40,982 bases of DNA, taken from assembly GCA_028598975.1 (NCBI GenBank), contig JAQRMU010000032.1, positions 1 through 40,982 on the forward strand, given 5' to 3'. The notes under the pieces are model-generated. The model saw only the letters and a list, made by a program, of their open reading frames with translations, did not search any database and was not told the DNA's origin. Origin of the DNA: Gammaproteobacteria bacterium. Its GTDB lineage: Bacteria > Pseudomonadota > Gammaproteobacteria > Nitrosococcales > Methylophagaceae. Below are positions 20,246-30,881 of the stretch, piece by piece. Within the stretch, counting starts at the first letter, position 1. Each line of letters starts with the position of its first letter. The position numbers were made by a program, and so were the translations under genes.

Positions 20246-20695
20246 GTGAAATATCGTGAAATGCAAGCTAACGATATTGTTGATGTGGTTAGCATAGAGC
20301 AAGAAGCAAATCAGTTTCCTTGGTCAACAAAAAATTTCCAAGATTGCTTAAAAGCTAATAATGACGCTTGGGTTTTTGTTGATAACTCAGATGATATTAT
20401 TGCTTATACAATAGTGCAGAAAGTAGTTGATGAAACTCATCTGCTAAATATTTGTGTCAAACCAAGCGCACAAGGAAAAGGTTTGGGGCGAGAAGTATTA
20501 AATCATGTTATTGATTTTGCACAGAGTATTTCATCTATCCTAATCGTATTAGAGGTGCGTAGCTCAAATCAACGTGCCCAACAATTATATTCACAAGCTG
20601 GCTTTAACGAGATGTCAGTGCGAAAAAATTATTATCCAGCTACAGATGGGCGTGAAGATGCTGTGTTAATGGGAATGGATTTAAGCTTTTATTAA
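20246..20695 (+). CDS. rimI: Ribosomal protein S18-alanine N-acetyltransferase
   Basis: GNAT motif VKPSAQGKGLGREVLNHV and SSNQRAQQLYSQAGFNE..RKNYYP; GTG start at 20246 more likely than the overlapping ATG at 20174. Confidence 0.9.
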   Translation: MKYREMQANDIVDVVSIEQEANQFPWSTKNFQDCLKANNDAWVFVDNSDDIIAYTIVQKVVDETHLLNICVKPSAQGKGLGREVLNHVIDFAQSISSILIVLEVRSSNQRAQQLYSQAGFNEMSVRKNYYPATDGREDAVLMGMDLSFY

Positions 20696-20747
20696 TCATT
20701 TTTATTGATTTGAATGAGCCTCTAGCTTAGACTTGTCGGTGTAAAAA

Positions 20748-20761
20748 TTGATCTAGATCAT
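20748..20761 (+). promoter_or_regulatory. FNR/ANR-type binding site
   Basis: TTGATctagATCAT (9/10 to TTGAT-N4-ATCAA) with core palindrome TGATCTAGATCA, 48 bp upstream of the ATG. Confidence 0.55.
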
Positions 20762-20808
20762 GATTTTGTGATTTAGATTGTCAAAAGTATATTTTTTAGG
20801 AGAAGAAC

Positions 20809-21414
20809 ATGGGGTTTATTAAAGGTATTCTGGGTAGCATCAAGGCTACGATTGCATCAGGGTTTATTTTAGCAATTCTAATTGCATTATTTGGTTGGCA
20901 GAGCTCTGGTAGCTTTAATGTCTTAGAACTTACTGTATGGCTTCATGTTGTTGTTGGTATCACATGGATTGGTCTTCTTTATTACTTTAATTTTGTCCAA
21001 GTTCCAGCAATGGGTGAAGCTTTAGCAGATGAAGGTGGTCCTGGTCCAGCTGCTATTGGTAAATATGTCGCACCTCGTGCTTTACTTTGGTTCCGCTACT
21101 CTGCGGCATTAACATGGTTAACAGGTGTGAGCGCATTAGAATCAACAGGTGTAGGTATTGTTAATGCCTTTACTTTTGCAAACTCTCAAGCTGCATTGAT
21201 CGGCGTGGGAGCATGGTTTGGAACAATCATGTTATTTAATGTATGGGTACTTATTTGGCCAAATCAAAAGAAAATTCTTGGTATGGTAGAAGCTACTGCG
21301 GATGAAGTTGCGAAAGCAAAAGTAACTGCGGCATTGGCATCTCGTACTAATGTTCTTTTATCTATTCCATTACTATTATCTATGACTGCTTTTGCACACG
21401 GTAATTTAGTTTAA
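20809..21414 (+). CDS. PuuD-like (urate hydroxylase N-terminal-type) membrane protein
   Basis: WLHVVVGITWIGLLYYFNFVQVPAM and RYSAALTWLTG typical of the PuuD membrane domain; no CxxCH cytochrome c domain. Confidence 0.75.
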   Translation: MGFIKGILGSIKATIASGFILAILIALFGWQSSGSFNVLELTVWLHVVVGITWIGLLYYFNFVQVPAMGEALADEGGPGPAAIGKYVAPRALLWFRYSAALTWLTGVSALESTGVGIVNAFTFANSQAALIGVGAWFGTIMLFNVWVLIWPNQKKILGMVEATADEVAKAKVTAALASRTNVLLSIPLLLSMTAFAHGNLV

Positions 21415-21512
21415 GTTACATAATGGTGCTCATAAATCATGTGATAGATAATTAACGATTATAAGTAGTTTTGCTTATAGAGTAGTATCGTTATAAAATA
21501 CTTCGTTATTTG

Positions 21513-21547
21513 AAAAAAGACAGTTTCATTTGAAACTGTCTTTTTTT
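21513..21547 (+). terminator. Intrinsic terminator
   Basis: aaaaaagacagtttc-attt-gaaactgtcttttttt. Confidence 0.9.
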
Positions 21548-21597
21548 GTTTTAGACCATTCAAATTAATGAATGCTAGGTTTCAGTGGAGTAGAACC

Positions 21598-22797
21598 ATG
21601 ACAAATTCAGTCATGCCAACATATGGACGTCTTGATGTCGCTTTTACTAAAGGTAAAGGCGCATGGTTAACAGATGTTGACGGTAAACAGTATTTAGATG
21701 CTTTAAGCGGTATTGCTGTGTGTAACTTAGGTCACGCACACCCTGCAGTGGCTGAAGCATTAGCTGAACAAGCTCGCACCTTAATTCACACATCGAATAT
21801 TTATCAAATTCCACTACAAACAGAACTCGCTGACAAGTTAACTAAATTATCGGGAATGGAGCAGGTTTTCTTTTGTAACTCAGGTGCTGAGGCAAATGAA
21901 ACTGCAATAAAAATCGCAAGAAAATACGGTCATTCTAAAGGGATAGATAAACCCGTTATTATCGTGATGGACGGCAGTTTCCACGGTAGAACAATGGCAA
22001 CCTTAACAGCAACGGGCAACCCTAAAGTTCATGCTGGTTTTGAGCCTTTAGTTCCTGGCTTTGTAAGAGTTCCATATAACGATCTTGATGCATTGAAAAT
22101 GGCTATTGGTCACTGGCCAGAGGCTGTTGCCGTTATGCTTGAACCAGTACAAGGTGAGGGTGGGGTAAAGATTCCTGATGCAGACTACCTTGTTGGTGTA
22201 CGTGAGTTATGTACGCAGCGTCAGCTATTGATGATGTTAGATGAGGTTCAAACAGGTATTGGCCGCACAGGTTCATTGTTTGCCTTCCAGCAAGTTGAAG
22301 ACGTCTTACCAGATGTCATGATGCTGGCTAAAGGTTTAGGCAATGGTATGCCGATTGGCGCATGTTTGGCATCTGGCTTAGCAACTGACGTCTTACAACC
22401 TGGTAATCATGGCTCAACATTTGGTGGCAACCCTTTAGCTTGCAGAGCAGCACTTGCCGTTCTTGATACCATCGCAACTGAGCATGTTCTGGATAATGTT
22501 GCATTATTATCAACTCACATTGTTGATAGTTTTAAGCAAACACTAGCTGGAACAGAGGGTGTTAAATCAATTAGATCTGCTGGTTTTATGTTTGGTATTG
22601 AATTAACGATACCTTGTGCTGAATTAGTTCAACAAGCATTAGGCAAGGGTATTTTGATTAATGTAACAGCAGATAAAACAATAAGACTGTTGCCACCTTT
22701 AGTGATCAATATGGATGAGGCGAATACAATGGTGTCACTAGTCAGTGAGCTAGTCATTGAGTTTCTTGATTCAAAAGCAGTTAAGAGCGTAGCGTAA
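21598..22797 (+). CDS. argD: Acetylornithine aminotransferase
   Basis: [23 protein letters not shown]-Lys [14 protein letters not shown]; start ATG 21598 (gtggag RBS), the ORF track begins at 21568. Confidence 0.95.
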   Translation: MTNSVMPTYGRLDVAFTKGKGAWLTDVDGKQYLDALSGIAVCNLGHAHPAVAEALAEQARTLIHTSNIYQIPLQTELADKLTKLSGMEQVFFCNSGAEANETAIKIARKYGHSKGIDKPVIIVMDGSFHGRTMATLTATGNPKVHAGFEPLVPGFVRVPYNDLDALKMAIGHWPEAVAVMLEPVQGEGGVKIPDADYLVGVRELCTQRQLLMMLDEVQTGIGRTGSLFAFQQVEDVLPDVMMLAKGLGNGMPIGACLASGLATDVLQPGNHGSTFGGNPLACRAALAVLDTIATEHVLDNVALLSTHIVDSFKQTLAGTEGVKSIRSAGFMFGIELTIPCAELVQQALGKGILINVTADKTIRLLPPLVINMDEANTMVSLVSELVIEFLDSKAVKSVA

Positions 22798-23699
22798 TGA
22801 GACATTTTTTAACACTAAAAGACTTTACTTCAGCTGAGTTAGAGCAATTAATTCAGCGTGCAATTGAATTAAAACGACTACATAAAGCTGGTGAGATTTA
22901 TGAACCACTAAAAAATAAAGTATTAGCGATGATTTTTGATAAGTCATCGACTCGTACTCGTGTTTCATTTGAATCTGGAATGGTTCAATTCGGTGGTGGT
23001 GCAATCTTTTTATCACCAAATGATACTCAGCTGGGTAGAGGTGAACCTGTTGAAGACTCTGCTCGGGTTATTTCTAGCATGGTTGATATGGTCATGATCC
23101 GTACCTTTGAACATAAAATGGTTGAACGCTTTGCTGAGTACTCATCAGTGCCCGTTATAAATGCTTTAACGGATGATTATCATCCATGTCAGCTATTAGC
23201 TGATATGCAGACCTATGTTGAACATCGTGGTTCTATTAAGGGTAAAACAGTGACATGGGTAGGAGATGGTAACAATATGTGCCACTCATATATTAATGCA
23301 GCAGATCGCTTTGGCTTTAATTTAAACATTGCCACGCCGGAAGGGTATGAACCAAGCGCTGAAATTGTAGCAGATGCTGATGCATCGATTAGCTTGTTTA
23401 ATGATGTAGCGAGCGCTGTTAACGGTTCTGATCTGATTGTTACTGATGTTTGGGCTAGTATGGGACAAGAAGAAGAGCAGAAAAAACGTGAAATTGCTTT
23501 TGCCGACTTCCAAGTTGATAGTTCAGTGATGGCATTGGCGAATGATGACGCACTCTTTATGCATTGTTTACCTGCCCATCGAGGTGAAGAAGTTTCAGCA
23601 GAAGTAATGGATAAACCTGATAGCGTTGTATGGGATGAAGCTGAAAACCGTCTCCATGCACAAAAAGCATTAGTAGAGTTTTTACATCTTAATCGTTAA
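22797..23699 (+). CDS. argF: Ornithine carbamoyltransferase
   Basis: [10 protein letters not shown] carbamoyl-phosphate motif, [23 protein letters not shown]. Confidence 0.97.
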   Translation: MRHFLTLKDFTSAELEQLIQRAIELKRLHKAGEIYEPLKNKVLAMIFDKSSTRTRVSFESGMVQFGGGAIFLSPNDTQLGRGEPVEDSARVISSMVDMVMIRTFEHKMVERFAEYSSVPVINALTDDYHPCQLLADMQTYVEHRGSIKGKTVTWVGDGNNMCHSYINAADRFGFNLNIATPEGYEPSAEIVADADASISLFNDVASAVNGSDLIVTDVWASMGQEEEQKKREIAFADFQVDSSVMALANDDALFMHCLPAHRGEEVSAEVMDKPDSVVWDEAENRLHAQKALVEFLHLNR

Positions 23700-24357
23700 G
23701 TTGCTCAGTTAGCGTTTGTAAACGTTCTATAGTACCAATATCAGACCATTTTCCTTGATAGTGTTCACCGCTAAGCATTTGTTTGCTTATGGCCTCTAAG
23801 AGCAGAGGTTTGAGTGCAAGTCGTTGCACATCTAAATTTGCAAATAATGCTGGGTGATAAATTGCAATTCCACTATAGGTTACTTTGTTATCACCGTCTA
23901 AACTAACCTTCCCTGACTGTAAAGAAAAGTCACCCGTGGGGTTGTGTTCAGGATTATCTACGAATACTAAATGACCTAACTCTTTTAGCTTATAGTGAGC
24001 TAGGTTCTCAAAAGGGTAGTCCGTCCAAATATCACCATTTACGACTAAAAAAGGTTCATCACCTAATAAGGGAAGGGCATTAATGATACCTCCGGCTGTT
24101 TCTAACCCGCCTTCTTGCTCAGGTGAATACGTAATTGTTGCATTATAAGCATCGCCATCCCCTAATAATTCAGGAAATTGTCCACTGAGGTGGGCGGTAT
24201 TAATGACAATGTCTTTAAAGCCGGCTCTCACAAGCGATTGAATAGTATGCTCAATAATACGAAGCTTACCAGCATGTAATAATGGCTTTGGTGTTTTGTC
24301 TGTAAGTGGTCGTAAACGCTCACCACGCCCAGCCGATAAGATAATTACTTTCATCAT
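23689..24357 (-). CDS. murU: Nucleotidyltransferase, MurU-like (N-acetylmuramate-1-P uridylyltransferase)
   Basis: [33 protein letters not shown]; coupled to the AmgK-like kinase gene. Confidence 0.85.
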   Translation of the reverse strand: MMKVIILSAGRGERLRPLTDKTPKPLLHAGKLRIIEHTIQSLVRAGFKDIVINTAHLSGQFPELLGDGDAYNATITYSPEQEGGLETAGGIINALPLLGDEPFLVVNGDIWTDYPFENLAHYKLKELGHLVFVDNPEHNPTGDFSLQSGKVSLDGDNKVTYSGIAIYHPALFANLDVQRLALKPLLLEAISKQMLSGEHYQGKWSDIGTIERLQTLTEQLND

Positions 24358-25343
24358 ATATTTGCTATTTTTCTTTGCTGACTTAGAAAGTTGCTTAAGT
24401 CAGAAAATTCAGGATATTTGCGGCTAATTTTCTGAACATAATGCAATGTTAAAGGTAAGTCATTGAGGTAATTGTCTTTATTATCTCGGTAATGAAGCCT
24501 ACAAAAGATACCCAACACCTTAATATGACGTTGCAAGCCCATTAAATCAAACCATCGCGTAAATTGCTCTATGGATACACCATTCAATAAACCTTGTTGG
24601 TGTGCATGCCCTAAATAGTACTGAATCCATTGGGTTAATTTATCTTCAGGCCATGAGATATAGCAGTCACGTAATAATGAGACAAGATCATAAGTAATAG
24701 GGCCTATAACAGCATCTTGGAAGTCAATAATACCTGGTGTATTTTCCGTCGTATGCATCAGGTTTCGTGAATGATAATCACGATGAACAAAGACTTGAGG
24801 TTGTTCCAAAGCGTTGTCAATTAAGATGTTAAATGTAGTTTGTAAAAAAGTGGGAGCAGGTATACCTAAGTGTTTATCAAGAAACCACTCTGGAAATAAC
24901 ATCATTTCTTGTTGTAATAGTGCTCGGTCATAAAGAGGTAAATTCTCTTTTAGTGGACACTGTTGAATACTAATTAAACTATCAATCGCAGGATGATATA
25001 AAGCGCCTTCTGGATCAGCATTAAGCTCATCAAGGTAAGGAGTACTACCAAAGTCAGAAAGTAATAATAGTCCTAACTGTGAGTCTTTAGCTTTAACTTC
25101 AGGAACATTTATACCGTGAGTAAATAGAAAAGTAGCAATATCAATAAACGGCCCTGTGTCTTCATTAGCAGGTGGGGCATCCATCAAGATCCATGTCTTA
25201 TCGTGATGTAAAACTCTAAAATACCGTCGAAAGCTTGCATCACTTGATGCAGACTCTAGTTGATAGTCGGATGAATTGAAGATGGTGTCTAGCCAGCTAT
25301 GAATATCATTTAGGCGTGGATCACTACTTTTTTTTACATACAT
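24354..25343 (-). CDS. amgK: Aminoglycoside phosphotransferase-family kinase, AmgK-like
   Basis: ASSDASFRRYFRV, VHRDYHSRNLM, GIIDFQDAVIGPITYDLVSLLRD. Confidence 0.85.
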   Translation of the reverse strand: MYVKKSSDPRLNDIHSWLDTIFNSSDYQLESASSDASFRRYFRVLHHDKTWILMDAPPANEDTGPFIDIATFLFTHGINVPEVKAKDSQLGLLLLSDFGSTPYLDELNADPEGALYHPAIDSLISIQQCPLKENLPLYDRALLQQEMMLFPEWFLDKHLGIPAPTFLQTTFNILIDNALEQPQVFVHRDYHSRNLMHTTENTPGIIDFQDAVIGPITYDLVSLLRDCYISWPEDKLTQWIQYYLGHAHQQGLLNGVSIEQFTRWFDLMGLQRHIKVLGIFCRLHYRDNKDNYLNDLPLTLHYVQKISRKYPEFSDLSNFLSQQRKIANI

Positions 25344-25532
25344 ATTAGTTTAACAATCTCTCATAACACTTTATTTATTATTCAAATTAATTAATTAATT
25401 TGATATGCTGACATGATTTTGTGCTCAAAGTAAGAATTGAAGTGTATAGTATTCCGCTCAGTGTGGTATTGATTTTTATTTGAAAGGTGCCGATAAGCAC
25501 TCGCATTATTATATTTTGTTTTAGGAGAAAAA

Positions 25533-26063
25533 ATGAAAAACCTTGTTATTGTTGTATTGTTAGTCGTCGTTGCTATTGCTGCTTACAGTTATGTTAATCA
25601 ACCGAAAGAAAATGTTGATGCTGTTGTCGTAGAAGAAGCAGTTGTTGCTACTACTGAAGGTAGCACTACTGTTACTGAGGAAACTGTTGCAACGGAGACA
25701 GAAGAAGTAAGCATGATTACTCCTGCTGATATGTCTGAAGAAGCTCAAGCTGAAATGTATAACCACATCATGGAATACAATAAATGCATGATGCAAAATA
25801 GACTTGAATACCATCAACAAGGTGTTAGAGTTGAAAATGTTGCAGACAAAACACTTACTACATGTGAGCCACATTTAGACGCACTTAAAGCGACGCTTGT
25901 TACTAACAATGTCAACGAAGGACTGCGTGAGGGCATGGTAAAAACAATGCGCCAACGTGCAGCTAGAAAATTGATGTCAACAATCATGCAATCCCGTGCT
26001 GGTCAAGCAGCAGCGGCAGCAAATATTGCTCCAGGCCCTGTTCCTCTACCTGTTACACCATAA
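25533..26063 (+). CDS. Uncharacterised small membrane-anchored or exported protein
   Basis: aggag RBS, N-terminal hydrophobic segment, Val/Thr/Glu-rich linker, 2-Cys domain (NKCMMQ...TTCEPH). Confidence 0.65.
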   Translation: MKNLVIVVLLVVVAIAAYSYVNQPKENVDAVVVEEAVVATTEGSTTVTEETVATETEEVSMITPADMSEEAQAEMYNHIMEYNKCMMQNRLEYHQQGVRVENVADKTLTTCEPHLDALKATLVTNNVNEGLREGMVKTMRQRAARKLMSTIMQSRAGQAAAAANIAPGPVPLPVTP

Positions 26064-26073
26064 AGCGTATCTC

Positions 26074-26147
26074 ATTACTATTGATTCGGCTGAAGCACAT
26101 CAATGCCTTCAGCTTGCAGTAGGCTAATCAGCCGAATCAATGGTAAT
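26074..26147 (+). repeat. 20-bp inverted repeat with 34-nt spacer spanning the maf stop and 3' coding end
   Basis: attactattgattcggctga / tcagccgaatcaatggtaat: 19 Watson-Crick pairs plus one G.U in + strand RNA. Confidence 0.85.
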
Positions 26148-26668
26148 CCTATAAGGCTATTTGGATCCTCACCATTTAGTTTAGAAAACAAACTAATCCC
26201 AAACCCTTCTGATTTAAAACTACCCGCACACTGATAGGGTTTTTCTTGTTGTAGATAAAATGCTATTTGATCGTTCGAGAGTGTTTTAAAGCTTACTTCA
26301 AAAGGTTCAACTAACGATTGAACCTTGCCGGTTTTACTATTTAACAAGCTAAGCCCAGTTAAGAACCGTACCGTCTTGCCTGATGCAGCAGTAAGCTGTT
26401 TCATGGCATTTTCATGGTTGCCCGGTTTTCCCAGTATTTCGCCATTTAATAATGCAACTTGGTCTGAGCCAATGATAAGCGCATTAGTGTGTGTTTCAGC
26501 AATTTTCTGTGCTTTTTGTTCTGATAAACGTTGTACCAGTTGTTCAGCTGATTCATTGTCAAGACAGCGTTCATCAATATCAGGAGATGCTGTAGTAAAG
26601 GTTAAGCCAAGCTTTTCTAAAAGCTCAGCTCTAAAAGGAGAGCTTGAGCCCAATATAAGTTGTTGCAT
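26078..26668 (-). CDS. Maf-like nucleotide pyrophosphatase (YceF type)
   Basis: LILGSSSPFRAELLEKLGL, SPDIDE, IIGSDQVA. Confidence 0.92.
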   Translation of the reverse strand: MQQLILGSSSPFRAELLEKLGLTFTTASPDIDERCLDNESAEQLVQRLSEQKAQKIAETHTNALIIGSDQVALLNGEILGKPGNHENAMKQLTAASGKTVRFLTGLSLLNSKTGKVQSLVEPFEVSFKTLSNDQIAFYLQQEKPYQCAGSFKSEGFGISLFSKLNGEDPNSLIGLPLIRLISLLQAEGIDVLQPNQ

Positions 26669-26681
26669 TTGTTTGTAAACC

Positions 26682-28340
<1,659 letters not shown>

Positions 28341-28408
28341 TTAGGAACAAAAAGACTTACTTGCTAATATTCATATACTTTACCATTTACCACTAAATAT
28401 GCCTAAAG

Positions 28409-29302
28409 ATGACGAGTAGCCAACAACCCGATACTGCACGCTTAATGCGATGGGCAACTTATGCCTCTGTTTCTACAGCTTTAATACTTATTTTAGTTAA
28501 AATTGTTGCATGGTTTATTACTGATTCAGTCAGTATCTTAGCGACACTTTTAGATTCTAGTTTGGATGTGCTCGCATCGCTTGTTAATTTAATTGCCGTA
28601 CGACATGCACTTCAACCTGCCGATAAAGAGCATCGCTTCGGTCATGGTAAGGCAGAAGCGTTAGCTGGGATGGGGCAGGCTATGTTTATTGCAGGATCAG
28701 CAGGATTTTTACTGTTGCAAGCGATTGGACGTTTACTTCATCCTCAAGAAATAACAGCAGGCTTAGAAGTCGGAGTAGGGGTAATGATTTTTTCAATTAT
28801 TGCCACTATGATTTTGCTTTCATTTCAGAAGTACGTCATCAAACATACTAATTCGACCGCTATCAAAGCCGATGCCTTACACTACAGAACTGATTTACTC
28901 GTTAATGCGAGTGTTATTGTTGCGTTATTACTCACTTTTTATGGCTGGGGCTATTTTGATGCATTATTTGGTATCGGTATTGCGCTCTTCATCTTATACA
29001 GTGCATGGGAAATCGTAAAAGAATCAATTGATTTATTAATGGACCATGAACTACCAGATGAAGATCGTGAAAAAATTCGCCAGTTAGTTATGAATCATCC
29101 CGGCGCACAAGGGCTTCATGATTTAAGAACGCGTCGCTCGGGAACTCGCATCTTTATCCAATTACATTTAGAACTCGATTCAACCTTAACATTAGCGGCT
29201 GCTCATGCCATAGCAGATGATGTTGAAAATGAAATTGAACGCTTTTTTATCGATGCTGAAGTGATTATTCACGAAGACCCTGTTGTTTTACCTACAACAT
29301 AA
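28409..29302 (+). CDS. fieF: Cation diffusion facilitator (FieF-like)
   Basis: LDSSLDVLASL, DKEHRFGHGKAEALAG, KADALHYRTD, C-terminal CDF domain. Confidence 0.9.
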   Translation: MTSSQQPDTARLMRWATYASVSTALILILVKIVAWFITDSVSILATLLDSSLDVLASLVNLIAVRHALQPADKEHRFGHGKAEALAGMGQAMFIAGSAGFLLLQAIGRLLHPQEITAGLEVGVGVMIFSIIATMILLSFQKYVIKHTNSTAIKADALHYRTDLLVNASVIVALLLTFYGWGYFDALFGIGIALFILYSAWEIVKESIDLLMDHELPDEDREKIRQLVMNHPGAQGLHDLRTRRSGTRIFIQLHLELDSTLTLAAAHAIADDVENEIERFFIDAEVIIHEDPVVLPTT

Positions 29303-29383
29303 ATTCTGTGAACTAGCTCGCATAATTAACTTAATCTCGTATAATTACCATTTTGATATCTAAGTTTAGAGAATTCTAATATT

Positions 29384-29980
29384 TTGTTACAAACCTCTCC
29401 TACGATTTTATACTCTGCTTCAGCAGTGGTGTTCCTACTTGTACTTTTGCTTATTATGTATAAGAAGAGAAATAGAACTGCAACGTCAAAAATGAATGAA
29501 ATCCTGCGTTCGCATATTCTTGATGAAATAAAAGAAATTATTATTCCAGACGGTATCGGCGGCTTATTAGAGGTCGAGCACATGATATTAACAGAGCAGG
29601 GCTTGTTATTGATTGAGACATACCCAATGTCAGGCAATTTATTTGGTGCTGATACTATAGACCAATGGACACAAATTGTTGATGGGCGTAGTTATAAGTT
29701 TGCTAACCCATTGCGCCATATTCGAACATCTCGCCAAGCAATAAAAGCATTAGCACCTAAAGTTCCTGTTTTTTGTCGTATTATCTTTAATGCTAACTCT
29801 GTATTTCCGAAAGGAAAGCCAGATGACGTTTCCGTTTTAACGTCTCTTTCTGATGATATGAATGCGATGAAAAGTGAACCCGCCTTGGCAGTTGAATCAA
29901 AACAAGCATGGGATAAAATAATGAGAATAGTGCGTAAAAATGGCCAGGCAGTCCAGCGAGAAGGGAGCAGTAATGGCTGA
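29384..29980 (+). CDS. NERD-domain protein
   Basis: TM anchor then ILTEQGLLLIETYPMSGNLFGADTIDQWTQ; TTG start. Confidence 0.75.
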   Translation: MLQTSPTILYSASAVVFLLVLLLIMYKKRNRTATSKMNEILRSHILDEIKEIIIPDGIGGLLEVEHMILTEQGLLLIETYPMSGNLFGADTIDQWTQIVDGRSYKFANPLRHIRTSRQAIKALAPKVPVFCRIIFNANSVFPKGKPDDVSVLTSLSDDMNAMKSEPALAVESKQAWDKIMRIVRKNGQAVQREGSSNG

Positions 29981-30863
29981 TAAGCGATTAGTTGTAGCGA
30001 TCTCATCCCGAGCATTATTTGACCTAGATGAAAGTCATGCCATTTATGAAGAGGAAGGAACACAAGCTTATTGCCAATATCAGATTGAAAATGAAGATAT
30101 CCCATTAAAGCCTGGCGCTGCATATAATCTAGTCACAAAGCTATTAGCATTAAATAAAATTAAAAACACTTCTCACGTTGAAATTATTTTACTGTCGCGT
30201 AATAGTACTGACACTGGGTTAAGAATATTTAACTCAATTCAACATCACCAGCTTGAAATCACACGTGCGGTCTTTACATCTGGAAGTAGCCCATATCGCT
30301 ATGTTGCTCCATTTGGGGCGAACTTGTTTTTATCAACAAGCCCAGAAGATGTGCGTAAAGCCCTTGATGCAGGTATAGCTGCAGCGACGATATTACCCTC
30401 AAATGTTGGTGAAACGACTAAGAATGAACAATTACGGATAGCGTTTGATGGTGATTCTGTTTTATTCTCAGATGAATCAGAGCGTATATATAAAGAACAA
30501 GGGTTAAAAGCATTCACAGATAATGAACAGCAAACGGCTAAAAGCCCACTTAATGATGGCCCTTTTAAAGACTTTCTGATTGCCTTAAATTATTTACAGA
30601 CAGAATTTGGTGAAGATGAAACGCCCATCCGAACAGCATTGGTAACAGCTCGTTCTGCTCCTGCACATGAGCGTGTTATTCGTACGCTACGTGCATGGGG
30701 TATCCGAATTGATGAGGCTATTTTCCTTGGGGGAATGACGAAAGGTCCATTTTTAAAATCATTTGGTGCCGATATTTTTTTCGATGATCAAGAAGGTCAT
30801 TGCGATTCAGCCAGGGAGCATGTGGCGACAGGGCATGTGCCTCACGGCATTGCCAATGAATAA
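29973..30863 (+). CDS. 5'-nucleotidase, cytosolic cN-I (NT5C1) family
   Basis: VVAISSRALFDLDESHAIYEEEG, RIAFDGDSVLFSDESERIYKEQG, GIAAATI; ATG 29973 with gggag RBS, overlaps NERD stop by 8 nt. Confidence 0.9.
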   Translation: MADKRLVVAISSRALFDLDESHAIYEEEGTQAYCQYQIENEDIPLKPGAAYNLVTKLLALNKIKNTSHVEIILLSRNSTDTGLRIFNSIQHHQLEITRAVFTSGSSPYRYVAPFGANLFLSTSPEDVRKALDAGIAAATILPSNVGETTKNEQLRIAFDGDSVLFSDESERIYKEQGLKAFTDNEQQTAKSPLNDGPFKDFLIALNYLQTEFGEDETPIRTALVTARSAPAHERVIRTLRAWGIRIDEAIFLGGMTKGPFLKSFGADIFFDDQEGHCDSAREHVATGHVPHGIANE

Positions 30864-30881
30864 GATGTAGAGGATGTTATA

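Noticed and set aside
25560-25874. 104-aa minus-strand ORF antisense to the orphan gene
   Set aside because: The plus-strand frame has an RBS and signal-like N-terminus; the antisense is Ser/Phe-rich shadow sequence
29692-30123. 143-aa minus-strand ORF
   Set aside because: Antisense to the NERD and 5'-nucleotidase genes, no recognisable domain
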